From: Neurospora tetrasperma FGSC 2508
Lineage: Eukaryota; Ascomycota; Sordariomycetes; Sordariales; Sordariaceae
Length of the DNA stretch: 64,000 nucleotides
Direction of reading: 5' to 3'
NCBI RefSeq assembly: GCF_000213175.1
Contig: NW_009799179.1
Coordinates: 9,846,939-9,910,938, forward strand
Both the position numbers and the translations under genes were made by a program. Positions 1-14,355 of this stretch are shown one piece after another (the stretch's first letter is position 1; every line of letters starts with the position of its first letter). The notes beneath the pieces are model-generated. The model worked only from the letters and a program-made list of their open reading frames with translations, did no database searches and was not told where the DNA came from.

Positions 1-34
1 TTTTTTTTTTGCCCCCCCCCCCCCCCCCCCCCCC
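1..34. repeat. Homopolymer tracts (T10, G, C23)
   Basis: The window opens with ten T, one G and twenty-three C. This is low-complexity sequence. Long C/G runs are prone to length error in assemblies, so the exact length should not be trusted. A similar pair of runs lies upstream of the DUF7918 gene at 42293-42336. Confidence 0.9.
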
Positions 35-3000
35 TTCTATTTGGTTCCTTTCTACGGCCTCCAACGTAACGGTTACTGGTTAAATCTGGGGAAGCGACGG
101 TCTTCCATCGCGGATGATAATGCTCGAGGTTGACTGACGTTCTGACTGTGGGTACCCCTGAGGGTTCTTGCGATTGAGACAGTGGGCGCCGTCTTGCCTA
201 TTCTCGAGCCCGTGTCAGTGATAGCCAAGCCTTTAGACTAATCTCCAGTTCTTTCCCCAGGCCGGGTTGGGTCTATCACGTCATTGCTTATCGCCTTTCC
301 TACCTAGAGATACCCAACACAACTTAATCTCAGATAACAAGTGACAGACGTAGAAAAGCTCAGACTGCATCCAAAAGAGGAAAGTGCCTGTCTCAAAAAC
401 AGGCCATCTACCCCCAAAACATACGATTTCTTCAAAGTTTTGCTGCCCCTCAGGGCTAAAAGTGCTGTGAGTCCCCGAAAAGAGCAATTTGTATGTGACT
501 AGTGCGCTGTGGCGCTCAAGGAGACGCCTCAAGCGCTCTGGCTGATGTGCGACTGATCTCGAAGACTTCCCTTTTCATCCAGTGGCTGGCTGTTCTCGAT
601 TTGAGATACATGTGGCGTAGGGGAAGAAAAGTGCGTTCATGTAGGATTCGGAGCCAACATTTTTTTTCGTTGGCAATAGAGACTGCTGATAGGTGGGAAG
701 TGATATCTCAAAGTGCAGAATCAGTCGCAGGGAAAGTGATCTAAGTTGATGGAAGTTGCTGGAGATGATTGTGATGACGATGTGCGCAGCATTTGCACGG
801 GTTCACTACCCCAACATACATGTACAGACCCCGTGGACTGCCCCTACCTTAACTCTACCTACCTCTACCTACTGCCACATGACACCACGCCGCAATCGCT
901 TTCACTGCTTACCCTGCGTTGGTGAAGAGACAGCAAGACAGAGAGAGGTACGTCACTGAGACATTTCACCGTTGCATACATGTAATGTTCCACACATATG
1001 TGCGAGACGTACGCTCCGGCCAGGGGTTCACTCCCACGTTCTTTAAAACCGTGCAATGCCCAGAAAGGAAGGAGAGACGAAAGAAGAAAGTAAAGAACCG
1101 AAACGGCCGGGCCGAGAAGGGAAATGGATTTCTTCCTGTCCCAGTCAACTGTCGAAACTTTGCTTCATTTCATCAATATCCTCTCCTTCACTTGTTTACC
1201 TACCCTCGCTAATCAACAGGGAGGCTTCGGATAAGATGTAAAAATCATCGTCATAGTTGCTTGCGGTGTGATTCCTCACCAATGGTGCACGCATCCGCAC
1301 CTACTGTTCACATCCGTCAATATACCGCTCTCCAGGACTGCTTAATGAATGCGCAGAACTTTGATGCACAACTCACCGTCTTTGTGAATATTCTCACAAA
1401 TTTCTGCGTTCACTAGAGGTACCCAGGTAGGTACTTCTTTCTCTGTGTCCTCAAGGCCGACAGTACCAGACTGCTACGCAAACCTCTGGCGACCGCAAGT
1501 TTTCACCACCAACGATCGTGATATTCGTGATATCTCCAGCAAATGGCTCCCACAGCCTCAGTGCCAGCCTCACCATTGTTCTGGAGGTGCGTCTACCAAC
1601 CGCGTCTGGTTACTATTTTTGGTACGCGTTTATGTAGAAGGTAGCGCAGTTCGTGATGCCGCGCATCTCCCATCCTCCCGTGCCCGTCACCACCAACTTC
1701 AGCCCCGTTCGAAGTTTCGAAGAAATCGAACACATTGAGACAATCCCGCATCACTAGTCTCCCCTTTTTGGTCCTTCTCAGTGGTCATCCGTCTGACTGC
1801 CGTTTCGATGCCCAATAGCAATCATCATTCTCAAAAGAGAAGCGCAACATCTATTCGCTATCTTCTGAAGCCCTCAAGCTTTTACAAGCCCTTCTCAAGC
1901 CCTTCTTACACAGGGGCCGTGAAAAAGGCCTGCCAGGCCACGAGAACCATGCCCCGGCACAGACTAGCAACGGCGTGGACGTGTGTGTGGTTACACCACG
2001 GTTGTACACCCACCAGACGGGGCATTTCAGCCACATATTCGGACGTACCTGATGAGGTCCAACAACAATTGAATCTCAAATCATCAGGGGCCTTTTGCGG
2101 CAATCTATCGCTTGCGGTTACGATGGAGGGGATGTCAGTCATGCATTTGCATTCCCCCAACCAAGATGCCTGAGGTGGTTTCAATCCATTTCCTGGAGAC
2201 TCGTCACACCTCCACACCACCCACATCTTCTGTTTCTGTCAGTCAGGTAATGCGTATCAGCTAGAGGTAGTCAATGTCGTACAAACGTCCAATGCCGAAA
2301 AGTCATCTTCATGTTCTTGCCCTTGCAGGTGGGAGGCATGTCGTGGCAGGCAGAGTTGCTCACCACACTTGACTCCAGCCAGTCTAGAACCTGGCTACAA
2401 CGGAACTTTACCTGCCCCTGCCTGTACGCAAACCTCCAGACAAAGGCACGAAGCATGCACACGTAGCGATGAACGCCTCAGCACACAGATAAGCGATGCC
2501 CACCAATCTCGATTGAGATCGCGCCAATGAGCACTAATCTATTTTCAGTTGCAGCCCTTCCAGAAAATCGGACGATTTTGCCATTCTCGGGGGTGGGGTT
2601 GGTTCATGTTGCGGGTTTTGCAGTGGATGTGTAGGAGGGCTACACTGAATGAGGGGGCTGATGGGTATCGTGGGAATGAGGTGAGGTCTACCTACTAGTG
2701 ATTGAGGATTGAAGATGTGGACAAGGAGGCGATGACCTCGAGGACTGGAATTGACGGTGCTTCGGTAGTCTACCATCTACCGACGGTGTCCAAACCTTGT
2801 GGGTAAAGGTCGTTGAAGTAGTAAGGATTCAAGCTTTTCCTCTGGTCTTGTGAAAAGCTGCATCTTCAGGTGCGCGCTGGCGGATGTAGCCTTGCAATTA
2901 AAGCGAGGTTGATGGAAGGAGGAACACGGTTCGCGCCATGTCGCGGAACTCCTTGTGCTGTTTGATGGCAGTCTGGGCAAACCCGAAGAAGGAGTGTTGA

Positions 3001-6000
3001 TGAGAGTGGCAGCTTCAATGGCAGCATGTACTACCTCTAGAGGCGCCAGTCCCTACTTCTCCTAGCACAGCCTGGGCACGGAGCGTAATGTAGGTAGGCA
3101 AGTCCGAAGGCTTTGGGGGTGACTGCCCCTGGAGAAATTGACCTCTAGCCCTAGGACTGGACGTGCCCTCAAGACGGGCAGTGGTGACCTCCATTCCCAA
3201 GCAACACCACACCGCATACATGCTCCGCCTAATGTAGCCGTGCAATAAGCGCGCAAGCGCTGTACCAGGGCAATATCCGGTGCTCACTTCTTAATGAAAC
3301 GTCCTGTGGGTGACAGTGAGGATCAGTACCAGCTTTTGCTCTGTTTTGGGCGATGATTGACACCAGGGGCGTTCATAAAGTAGCCTCGAGATAGCGAACA
3401 GCTGGGGTTAGCGGGTTGCACTGATGCCGGCTGATCCTTTCAAGTGGAAGTTCTCACCTCCTTTTCAGACATACAAGACCGTGCCGAGAACGCAACGTCT
3501 CGGTACCGGGCCGTATTGGATCTGCTTTCTTTCCCCGTACCAACCGCACGTCAGCAACGTCCCGTTACCTATTCAGGTACCGTTCATGTTCTTGACATTT
3601 TCTTCTTCTCATGAAGGTAACAAATTCCTTCGATCAAGTGGCTTATATTTTTCTTCCCTCAACATGTCACTATCTTTCTTCTTCCTCTTCTTTTCCTTCC
3701 ATCTTCAACGGCCCGAGACAGAAAGGAATAGAAGAACCCGGAAAGGCGCCCCTTACGCGCGTCCACCCATCTTCCACATCTCCACTAGAGGTACATGTGT
3801 GACCATCACACGTCTAAATCTCGATTGTGGCTCGCAGCCTGCGAACGAATTCGAACATCACTGGACGCCACGATTTTTACTGGTGAAAAAAAGAAAAGCA
3901 AATGTGAGAGCTGAGCGAGTGTGCTACTGTATACATACCTCCTCTCTGCCAAGGCCTGCCACTAATGCCTGTCAAAAAAGGGGGTCGAGAAATCCAAGAG
4001 GGGGGTGCAGAACTCGGAACACCAGGAAAAGCGCGAGATTCGTCGTTATCACCGTGGCTTGACCACCAACACTTGCAAAACGGTGCGTTGAACATGTCCC
4101 ATCCTCACTCATCTATCGCCTCAACACTGTGACGCAAGCGCCAAGTCGCAGCCTTGTCGATTACCTGGCGACAATACGCACCGTTCTGCTCGAAGTACGG
4201 GAATTGACGTTTATCCCTTTTCGTCTTCACGTGCCGCCAGCCACGCCCACAAGACATGCTTACACCACCGTTGAGGAATGGTGCGAAACCCCTCTTGTGG
4301 TTTCGTTACCGTATGTGGTTCCATAAAGTGTCTAGAACAGGAAATATTATCTTCGTTAGCCCGGTAGATGTCATGGCACGCCGAGAATCCTTCGCTATTT
4401 CCGTCTCAGCCGAAGTGCCAGCCAGCAGTTCTGAAGAGTGGATAATTGACATGGAGATTACGGATCTCGATGCATTTCCCATCTTTTGGCCAATTTTCAG
4501 TCTGGTTGGAGATGCTTCCTTGCTTCCGTCTCTGGCACCAAAAGAACGGAATGGCCTGTTGGCCACCAAGATATTGAACCATTGAACGTTGAAGCCCCCG
4601 TAATTTGAAGGCGATGGGACGTCATTCGGTGAAAAACAATAATCGTTTGTTCTGGAATTTGAAGTTTTCCAAAGGTCTGGTCCTTCCATCTCTTTTCTTT
4701 TGCCGATCTGCCGACCTCTGACTTCAGTTCTCCCCACGGAGATCCCGCCTTTGAAAAGGCGATATTTCTCTCGTCACCGTACATCAGTCAAGTTTCAGGT
4801 TCTATACAATATCGACAGTATCTCTTGAACCTTCGTATGGGTCAGTGTGATACATGCCATCGTCCTGCATTCTCTGACTTCATGTCATCTCAAGAGCCAC
4901 GTACGTTGATTGGCATCGAGATGACAGGCCTCCCGCCGTCAGTATCAGGCTCTCCACCATAATTCCATGTACCTAGGTGTAAAGACCATCACCAGCTGTA
5001 CACTAAAGCTTCAACAAGAAATGCAGTAATAACAATGACGATGGCAACAATACCTAGGTATTTCGGAAAATCTGGACCGCACTTCCAGCCACTGGCAAAC
5101 ATGTCTCGACACGAAGCATGGCAACCCTACCGCCGATCTCATGTGATCACCAAAACCGTTGACGAGAGGTTCGCATTTTTTTTGCGTTTTGCCGTGTTCC
5201 AGCACCCGTTTCAGGTTCTACGTAACATGGAATGTCATTGCAGAGCCTGGCGTGGCAAGTTTTGCCCGCGTCTCGTTGGCCACGGCAATGTCGTCCAACA
5301 AGCGCACTTTGCCGCCAACCTATCCGCCTTCACGCCGCTTGCGCCGTAGAATTACAACCCTTACGCACAACTGGTACCCTATTTCCTATATCCGTCTCCT
5401 TGCAGTTCGTATTGTAATGGGGAGATGCAAGCCACTGAAGCCTCTGACCCCTGATTCCTTGCTTGGTATTAACCACTCTAACATGAGTGTACCTCAGATG
5501 GGGTTAGAAATGGGGCTTGCTAGCTGCTGACTTCTCTAAGGAATAGGAGTATATGACAGTGTATGGAATGGCTGAGAGATACTCGAACGGACAAAACTGT
5601 CAGGAACAAGACAGAAATAGGACCTGGTCGATAACAACGTCCCGAAGTTTGAAGAAATGGTGTGGAGTGGTGTCTGGTGTGTACGACGCGGTGCTGACAT
5701 GTTTTCCTTTCGTTCACAGGTACGGGCCACCATTGTGTACTGTCTCTGCGTTGATCTCAACTTAGAGGCATCCTTGTCCCTGTCATTTTTGGATCAACGC
5801 AGGATGGCGAGCAACACTGATCACGAAAAACGCCATAACTCCATTGAGGTTCTGTCATGCAAGCCCACTAAGGTCCGAGGTCCCATTGGTGAATCCGTGA
5901 AACACAGATTTTGCATCTGCGTCAAGAAGAGGGAAACATTTGATCCGGCACTCTTCCGACAGTTTGGAACCGAGCTTTGTTCAGTTCGCAGGTGGATGAA

Positions 6001-9000
6001 TGAGCACCTTGATGACGGCTTGTTTGACGCGCCATCGTGCTAGCTACCTACGTACCTCTACATTCAGTCCACTGGATATGCTGTTATTGGGCTGGGTCTT
6101 TGTGCGCAAAGAAGCGACTGAGATGTAGGGCAGATGCGAGAGCTGGAGTGCACTCTTCCGAGTTGTTGTGAAGTGGTGTGCTATCAACGTTCAAACGTAA
6201 ACAAGACCACGTGTTCCCGAGGAGTGCAACACAACTGCATCACCAGCAAAGCATGAGACACGATACGTGAAGAATTCGTGGGGCATAGCGCGATGACCAA
6301 GAATAGAAACCTGACGTGCATTCTGTCCCTGGTGGACCTGCGTTTAGAGTGTTCCATGCAGCTGAATGTACCTGACTGGCCAAGCAGTGTTCGGCTATCT
6401 CGAAACGGCCAAGACTACAGCCATGTGTTTTCAAGAGGGCTAGGATGGTATGACGACGACGAGGAACGAAAATAGTGATGATCATGCTAGTATAAGCCAA
6501 GAGGGAGCGTCTCGCATGAGAAGCACTTTTCTCAGACGTCGTATAGGCAGGCGACGACGAGACAGGTTCAATACTTGACGCCATCAAGAACCCTAAAGAA
6601 CATTCCACAATGGTGCAGTGCACCTGGCGGGAGACCACCGTATTCTCCAAGCCATGTGCGGTGCCTGTGGATGCATGTTGAGAGGATCACATGGCGTCTT
6701 CGCCTTCTCCCTTGATGTGAACACCGAACACAAAGTACCACTCAGCCTTGCAGGTCAAGTTTCGAGGCCTGCCTCCCATTGGCTGGCAGGAGAGGAAAAT
6801 GGGACAAAGGGGAGCTCGCGTGGCAGAAATAAGCCAATCGCCATGTGTATCTGACGCTGATTCACGCATGCAGATTGGTTTCCAAACTGTCGGGTCGGCC
6901 CTTGGGCATTGTGGAGAGTGGAGGGAGAGTGGGTAGATCAGGAAACGAAAGAGAGCAAGGACAAGCGAGAGGGGTGGGGATTTGGAAGGACAAGTCTGGA
7001 ATGGACAAGTCGTAGCGAGGTGCTATGTTGGTAGTGAGGTTGGACTGAAAGTAGGTAAGCAGTGGTGCCGACACTGCCAAGGCTTAGCAATACTTGCGCC
7101 TACTTAACGGCCGTCGATAAGGCGGCCACTAGTGACTATGGTCCTTGACCAGGCGACAGTGCCTGTTTGTTGCGCTTTAGTTTTCTGTTTCCGTTTCTCC
7201 CGAGTCACTTGTGCGTGGGGTTTGGACTGTGGCGTGTGCCCTCCCCCAGTCTTCAGCTTTTCTATCTTGTGTCTTCATATTCTTGGCAAGCCATTTGTAG
7301 TATATAGAACATTGGGCTCGCTGGTTGATCTGGAATGACTGGTCTTACGTCTTGAGAGGCTCCAGAGGCGTGGGCTTGCCGTCGATAGATTTGTCGTCAA
7401 TAGTGGAAATCGTGCCATCATACCATGCCCCACAGTGATCTGGATCTTGAAAGATCCAATTGAGACATGCCGAACGCTAGCGCTCCTTGGGCAATGATAA
7501 GGACTTGGACGGAGAGGTGTACGTACACTAGTGTAGCGCAAGGCCCGGCAGGGATAGCACAGTCCAGCTGTCAGACTTGCCCTTATTGCCTGTCAGACCT
7601 GGGGACAAGTCAAGGGATCCCGGTGACGTATGTTTGAAGCAAGAACCGAACTGTGAAAGAGACGGTGGAAATTTGTTGGGGCGTGGGATATCAGTCTCGA
7701 CTGGACTTCAAGGCCTGCGACACAACCGGAAATAGGTAGAGGTACCCAAAGCCCGATTGATGGTGGAAGAAATTAGGTAGTAGAAAATGAACTGCCCCCA
7801 AACGCAGGGCCAGAAACAGAACCGGAAATGGCCAATACATCGAACTTGTTGAGTTACGATCCGACTACACCTCCATAAGATCGTGTATCGCCCATCATCC
7901 GCCTAAGAAACTGATCGGAGGTTGTGCCGGGTCCGGTTGTCCGACTGTCATTGGCATGTTCGTCGAGTCCTTATCGAGACTGGCAATTTTCGAAAAGGAA
8001 ACCGGTGACTGCACCTTCATCCGTACCTTACTTAGCGTCAAGTCTTGCCCTGCTGTCCACCAAACCAAGTGTATCCCGGGACTGGGAACCGTGGTGCCAA
8101 TGGCAGTGGGCCATGCTCTCTCCAGTCCCTGGGCAGCGCTGAACTGCCAACGAGACCAGTGACAGCCACCCCTTGAGAGCACAAGATGCGGGGGAGGCTG
8201 AGCTAAAGCCATCCTCGCCAGTGACTTCACGGCAGAGCTCTTCCGTCCAACACACGAATTTTGGCCCTACACTGTCTGTGATAGCTGTAAGTTATCGCAG
8301 TGATGCCGCGAAGGGAGAAGATACCTTGGAGGTATTCAAGAAAGTATACATGTTTTTCTTTTCTTTTCTTGTGCAGGTGACTCGCTATTCCGTCCGAGAT
8401 TGGTCTGTTTAATGACGGCTTAACGTCAATGTAAACGTGGGGGAAGGCAAAAGGGCCACCCAACGGTGCAACGCAGTGACCGACTACCGCCAGCCAATCA
8501 TATGTGGACATTTATTGATTCAGTTGACGACGTCGGTTTGTTGCGCGGATAGTAATACACTGTCCTCCAGGTCGAGACGTTGATACTGAAAGCAGGTATC
8601 TTGTGTATTTCTGGCTCTTACTCTTCCGATCCCATGTTTCGTTTAGTCTCGTTCCCTCCAGATAGGCAGTTGTGGCTTGGGGACTGACCGGCTTAGCAGT
8701 GCATCTTGGGCGTTGGTGGTGGTTCGCGGCCAATACGGCCTCCGGATGGTGTAGCACTGCGTCTTCGCTAGCTAGACGTGCTTTTTGCCCTGAAGCCAGC
8801 ACATATGTACCAAGAAGATCGGCTGATGGAGATCTCGGGTAGATCCCAAATCTCCAATCTGACGCGCTGAGACGCTGTCAGTTTGTTGGATTGTGTGTCC
8901 CTCACCCGATGACCTCCCCGATGGTCCAGTCTCCGAAGTCAAAACATGTTCGTTCGCCTTCCGAAACACGAACCATTTCCACTGCTTTTGCCTGGCTGGG

Positions 9001-12000
9001 ACGGCTACCCGTGGAGCAGCAGGAGAAGCAGCCTCGCAGGTGGTGAAACACGGCTTATGTCTCGCTGTCTCTGTCGTCCATCCTCTACCGTGAACCGGCG
9101 GCTTGGGCCGACAAGAGGAGCGTTCGTGAGGAGGGTAGCGAGTTGTCCCTGTTGCCCACACCTGTAGACATCAGTAGACGTTAGTTGGAGGAACAAGAGG
9201 GACAAGTAGTAAGTACTCGGTACTTAGCGGCCTTAAGGACACACCCCTCCCTTGTCTTGACCGTAGCTGTGCACTGGGTACCTTGGCAGATTGCCCAATG
9301 ACAGTCTGCGGAGTGGACGACGACGACATCCTTGGGTGATGTCGCGCTGAAGGAGACTTCGGTAAGGTAGGTACCTAGCGACTGTCGGTAGCGACGGCGC
9401 ATGCCATTAGTCTCGAGGGTATAACACACATAGGACCGACCTCGTCCACGAATTGGTGTCGGCTCCGCGTTGTCGAGTCGACTCGAGGTAGGTTGACAGT
9501 GGACGGCTGCCTCGTTACTAAGCGGAATAGCAGGGAGGGGCCCAAGTTCCCGGGCGCCCACTGTCGCATTTGACCCACTTACCTTTTAGTGTACCACTAG
9601 TGTCCGTAGGTGTTCATGTCGGTGTTCTAGCGCTTTTTGCCCTGTTATGCCCTGTAATATTGTTAGTGCATTGCCCATCCCTTCCTTTCGACCTTTGTCG
9701 TCAACTTCAACTTTGCTTCTTCTTCCACAACATCGATAATGTGACACATTACCCTTGCCACGCGCTGGGTTGGGCATCTGTTCGGCCAGTAGCTGTCAGA
9801 CAGACATGCTCAAAAAAAAACTGACTGATGCCGCTGCCCTGTCCGCTAACAGATTGAAGCCGGTGAAGGACCCGGTGCTTTGGAGATGGAAGGCCACTCA
9901 CTCAGGTCGTCAACATCCCCGCCATACTCACTGCCAGCAAAACCGCGACGGCGACAGTCCTCGGCCGGTCCGCCGTCCCGCGCTCAGCAAGGTCAGCTGT
10001 CCATTCCCGAGGCCCCGGTTCCCGTCTTCACCAGACGACACGTAAGACATCACCAAGTCAATACCACCGGCACGCCATCGTTGAACCATTGACCGTCTTG
10101 TCTCAGCCCAACTCCGAGTCCGGGAAAGATTGTCTGTCTCGGTCAGCGCGGTTCCTCCCATTCTGCAATCCCATTCTCCATGAACCTCTACACCCCAATT
10201 AAGTGCCTGCCCAAGTAATGGTTGAATAGACCCAAGAGTTCTCATGATTTGATCATCCACCCAAGACCAAGTGAACCCTCACTCAACTGCCTTTTGACAT
10301 CTGTGGGATCCCTATGGCACCGCCTGATGATAGGTTCGTCTCGTTCTTTCCTCGTCTCTTTCATCCTTAGGTTTTCTTCTTATCTTTGGTTGGTGTCAAA
10401 CATAAACAACCTATCGATATTTCACCATCCATCCGCTGCACAGGTTGCTATGTCATTTGGCCCGTTTGGCTCTAAAGATCCTCGCAATTCGGTTCACTGC
10501 AACCATCATCACTACAACTGACATCACAGGATATGGTTTGGGTCGAAATATTTGAGATTCGGCGGGCAATCCTCATAACGCACACCATGGCGCCAAAAGA
10601 TCAGCCCATGGGAAGTTGCATCGCGTCTCCATTCAGCTCTTTGAGCCCTCCCATACCGAAGGGATATCACGATCCTCCACCCCCCCCCTTCTCAGAAAGA
10701 AAAAAAAAAAGGTTATTCCCTGTTCTGTCCTATCCATTACCTCCACCATCGCTAGAGGTACCCTTCACCACACCGAAGCGCAGAAACTAATAGTCCTTTA
10801 GCTGCCTTTTACCCATTTCGGGCCACTAGTCCTCCTGCCTGTCATGTCACCTGTCTAATGTAACTACCTATATGTAGCTGTAGGTGATAGTAAGTTACCA
10901 TTCACTAAGTGGGTTCTATTAGGCAGGGAGGTCAGCCCGCCAACAGTTTCCTTTCAATCAACGAAACCAGCCAATGAAAGGAAAGCAAAGGCGCAAAAAG
11001 GCAAAGAAGAACAAGGGAGCTCTCGCCTCTATGTAACTCTCGTCAAACGAGGGATGTGCGCTAAACGCTCATTGCTCCGACCAGGTTTTTGGAAACTGGT
11101 TCATTGCCATCACATCCAATACATCTGGTGCTTATCGATCTAATCGGGGTCTCCCGCTTGATCGAAATTGTGGGCGTGTCATGTCAATTGATGAAACCAG
11201 GTATTTGGGTCCTACACTAGAAGACTTCTGTACACTACAGTAATGCTCTCCACTTCTGTTCCTTTCTCCCCGTCCTGTAAACAACAGCGAAGAGGGAGAT
11301 AATTGAAATAGGTTGTTTCAACGTAAGCGTTGTTCATCCCATCTTCGCTAAGATAGGTAGGTATTAACACACACCCGGGGTTCAATATCATGGCGTAAAC
11401 TGGTTTCCCACGAAAATGTACCTCTAGCGTCAAGTACAACTAGAGAGCCGGCCTTCTACACACTGATACTCCAGAACACTCCAACCAATCCGGTTGCTAA
11501 TGCCCGTTCGTTCTGCTAGGTCTTCTGTAGCGGGCCGGCATGTACATCATCTGTCACTACCTAGAGGTAGGTATTTATCTCAGACTGAGGGGAAGTCAGC
11601 GCAGAGCATCACAGTCACTACACGTACCTGTCAAACGATTTAGCCAAGTGTACCTACCTATTCTTGATGAAGACACCTAGCCAGTGCTCTCATAATGCTC
11701 AGATCCTAGTCAACTTGGGGTTTGCATTGCTACACGCATCTATTGTCTACCTACCTACCTGAGGGATGTAGGTAAGGAACAAATCGTAAAGATGCTGTTT
11801 AGAGGTAGGTAAAGGCCGAAAAACCTGACCGCAAAACGAAAACCGAACAAAAGCCTACCTACCTACCTAGGTATGCATACGGGTGGAAGCCGGTGCACTA
11901 GCATCATGCATGCATCGTTCCCGTCCGTCAACCATCGTCAGTCCATGATCGCGCTTTTCTTGTCTGTAAAACCCTTCTTCTTCGTGTAGGCTGATTGAGT

Positions 12001-14355
12001 CTGACGGATGACTAAGTGATGGTGGCGTCAAGGTGGGGTGTAACATCAATACCTCTAGCGTAAGGGTCCTTCGGTGATCCTTGATAACCTGAAAAAGGTG
12101 AAAACGAAGCCGGTGAAGGCAGTGATATCCACTAGAGGTACCTACGCAAAAGAAGAAGCAAAGCGTGAATTTTCAAATTCCGCATTTGGAACTCTATGGC
12201 AAGCGACATTTTGTTACCACTTTACCCTTGGACTACGAGCCTGCTTCTTCACCACCTCGACGCTACGAACATTGCGTACATGCCGTCTAGATTATGCATG
12301 GTAAGGGACAACTGGTGATCTGTCAAGCTCTGATTCGCATCCTCCTTCCCAGGCATCACGTCTCTACCCGAAATGGCGGACAAGAAGTGATAACCCACGT
12401 CGGCACCCTTCAACCCAGCAAAAAGACTCAATCATAACCAGCCAGCCTTGGGGAATTCGGGTTCTCTGCTGATCATGCCATATCTGATACGCTATCGAAA
12501 GGGCGATCAAAATCAAGTTGTGATATCTCCTTTAGCGTAGACGTATCACTGAAGCATATCGTCGGCAATAAGTACGTCTCCGAAAGAGACGTCGGTGGGG
12601 TGAACTTCTGCGGAGTAAATCGTAGTATCTGTAGTCAGCTAGACATTGTTGTTGATGAGAGGAGCCTGAAGTTATTACCAAGGATGCCCAGCCAAGAACA
12701 CGCCCATCGTCGATACCAAGTATTGCCGGATATGGCGCCTTACTCAGCTCAATACCTAGGCAGCGGAAACACAAGTCCAATAATGATGAAGGGGAGGTGT
12801 CAGTCTCCCTCTAGCTGGTTATCAACATCCACGGTACAAGTCCTGCACGATAGTTTTCATTGCACTGCCCTTGGGGGAGACCAGGTGGTCTTAATGGACA
12901 AGCATAGGGCAATGTGTCTAACTTCCATCTTCGTCTTGGCACTTGCCACAACCAAGACTTTAAGCTTGATCTCAAAGACTCACAGGGTCGAGGTTGCGCA
13001 AGGCTATCAGTCATGTCCCCAACCCACAGCCTTATCCGAAAACACGGCTGCTCGAAATACACACTGAGTGACTGATGGCGGAGAAACCCTTCCACGAGTG
13101 CAACAACAACGACTGGAGCATTGTGCATGTGATAGCTCGTGAATCATCCTGAAACACATCGATCTTCGTATTTGCCTCCATCATAGAACTGTGACAGACG
13201 GAGATATTATACCCGAGTGCTCATGGCTTGTCTGACCGACCCATTCGTTGCGGCTCAACAAGGCCAGTACGGGCGGTCTGGATGACCGGGTTGCGCCCGT
13301 AGCTCGTGAATGATACCGCACACTACCGTGGGACCCTCCATACACCCTGGAAGCCAGCGCAGCTGCCGATATGCCGCTCTCTGCTCACGTCCATGCCGTA
13401 TCACCAGCTTCTTCTCCTTCCCGGCCGTTACAATGGAACGGTCTCTCATTGTCAGGGCATACTTCCAAGTGCCAAAGACACCGCGTCATGAACGTAACCT
13501 ACCTCTACGTCCCGAACGGCGCCAACAACGCCATGGACAACGTAGTCCATTACTCCCACTTTTCAGAGAAACTCTCCGGTCTTCTCGCGCTCGGTTCACC
13601 TCCAGACCCATGTCGGTACCACAGCATTTTTTTCTGTCACCTGTCACAGAAGATCCACGGGATGCAAAGAAGAATTGAAAATGCATGGTACATTGATGCT
13701 GTCGACTCCGCGGGATTGACAGGAGCCACACTGGGACGCTTGGGCGGGAAGGAGCATGTGGTGTGTGACAGAGTATGCTGGGGGGGATTTCGTTGTGTGG
13801 TCGGTATTGACTGGTGCCGAGGAGTTCCATATCTTTGAGCCGGTGCCACGGAAGGGTTCTTTGGCTCATCCGGAGTTCTAACAACTCTGTAGCTAGGCGC
13901 GGTAGCGCTATCGGCAAGAAAATATGGCTTGGTATCGATAACTCAATGGATCACAGCCACCCGAGACTCGACGGTAAGAGACGGAGAAGGTCAGTCTCAC
14001 AAGTCTGCAAGATGCCGGGCGGAAATGACATGTCATCACCCAGAATCATGAAAGAAGGGGTTATGGTAGGTATTGTTCCAAATGTATCGTATCCGAGATC
14101 CTCCAGCGGATTGATCTTCCCTGTGTGACAAGCGTGTCTTCAAATGCAGCAGCGCCAGCATCCCACGGCCGGCAGAAAAACCGAGCGTCTACCTACGCGA
14201 CTTTACGTACGCATACGTGAAAAAGCGATCCTGTCAGTTGCGCCCGCTAAGTTAGGTAGTCAAGGAATGGTTGTTTTGGAAAGTTTTGCTCGCAGCGGTG
14301 ACAATCACGCTGAAGAGAAGAGGGAAGACGAGTGCGGGTGTCTTCTCTGTCATCA
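35..14355. other. Long gene-poor stretch of normal base composition
   Basis: About 14 kb with no convincing protein gene on either strand. The open frames here are short, lack family-like sequence, often lack an ATG, and overlap each other in several frames. The base composition is ordinary and there is no RIP signature, so this is not decayed repeat. What it does hold is many short motifs of the TACCTCTAG/CTAGAGGTA type (for example 1413, 3032, 3785, 10752, 11419, 11561, 12050, 12132), CCTACCTA tracts around 11650-11870, and pyrimidine-rich patches. It could be a large regulatory region or carry non-coding transcripts. No tRNA or rRNA gene was recognised. A gene built of many short exons cannot be excluded by eye. 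Confidence 0.55.
5804..6043 (+). CDS. Possible small hypothetical protein (79 aa)
   Basis: An ATG-initiated frame of 80 codons ending in TAG. The product starts MASNTDHEKRHNSIEVL and is rich in charged residues, with a Cys-containing middle part (RFCICVKKRE) and the ending RRWMNEHLDDGLFDAPSC. I do not recognise a family, a signal peptide or a membrane segment. It sits alone in a gene-poor region. It is listed only because it looks more protein-like than the other frames nearby. It may equally be chance, or the last exon of a gene whose other exons I cannot see. Confidence 0.18.
   Translation: MASNTDHEKRHNSIEVLSCKPTKVRGPIGESVKHRFCICVKKRETFDPALFRQFGTELCSVRRWMNEHLDDGLFDAPSC

Noticed and set aside
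3424-4062. 212-codon open frame on +
   Set aside because: Composition is not protein-like (Phe/Ser/Pro runs from a pyrimidine-rich tract, no domain), overlapping frames are equally open, and it sits in a gene-poor region.
4306-4737. 143-codon open frame on -
   Set aside because: No recognisable family, shadowed by another open frame on the opposite strand, and no supporting promoter or splice pattern.
12600-13067. 155-codon open frame on +
   Set aside because: Does not begin with ATG, and its sequence looks like translated non-coding DNA.
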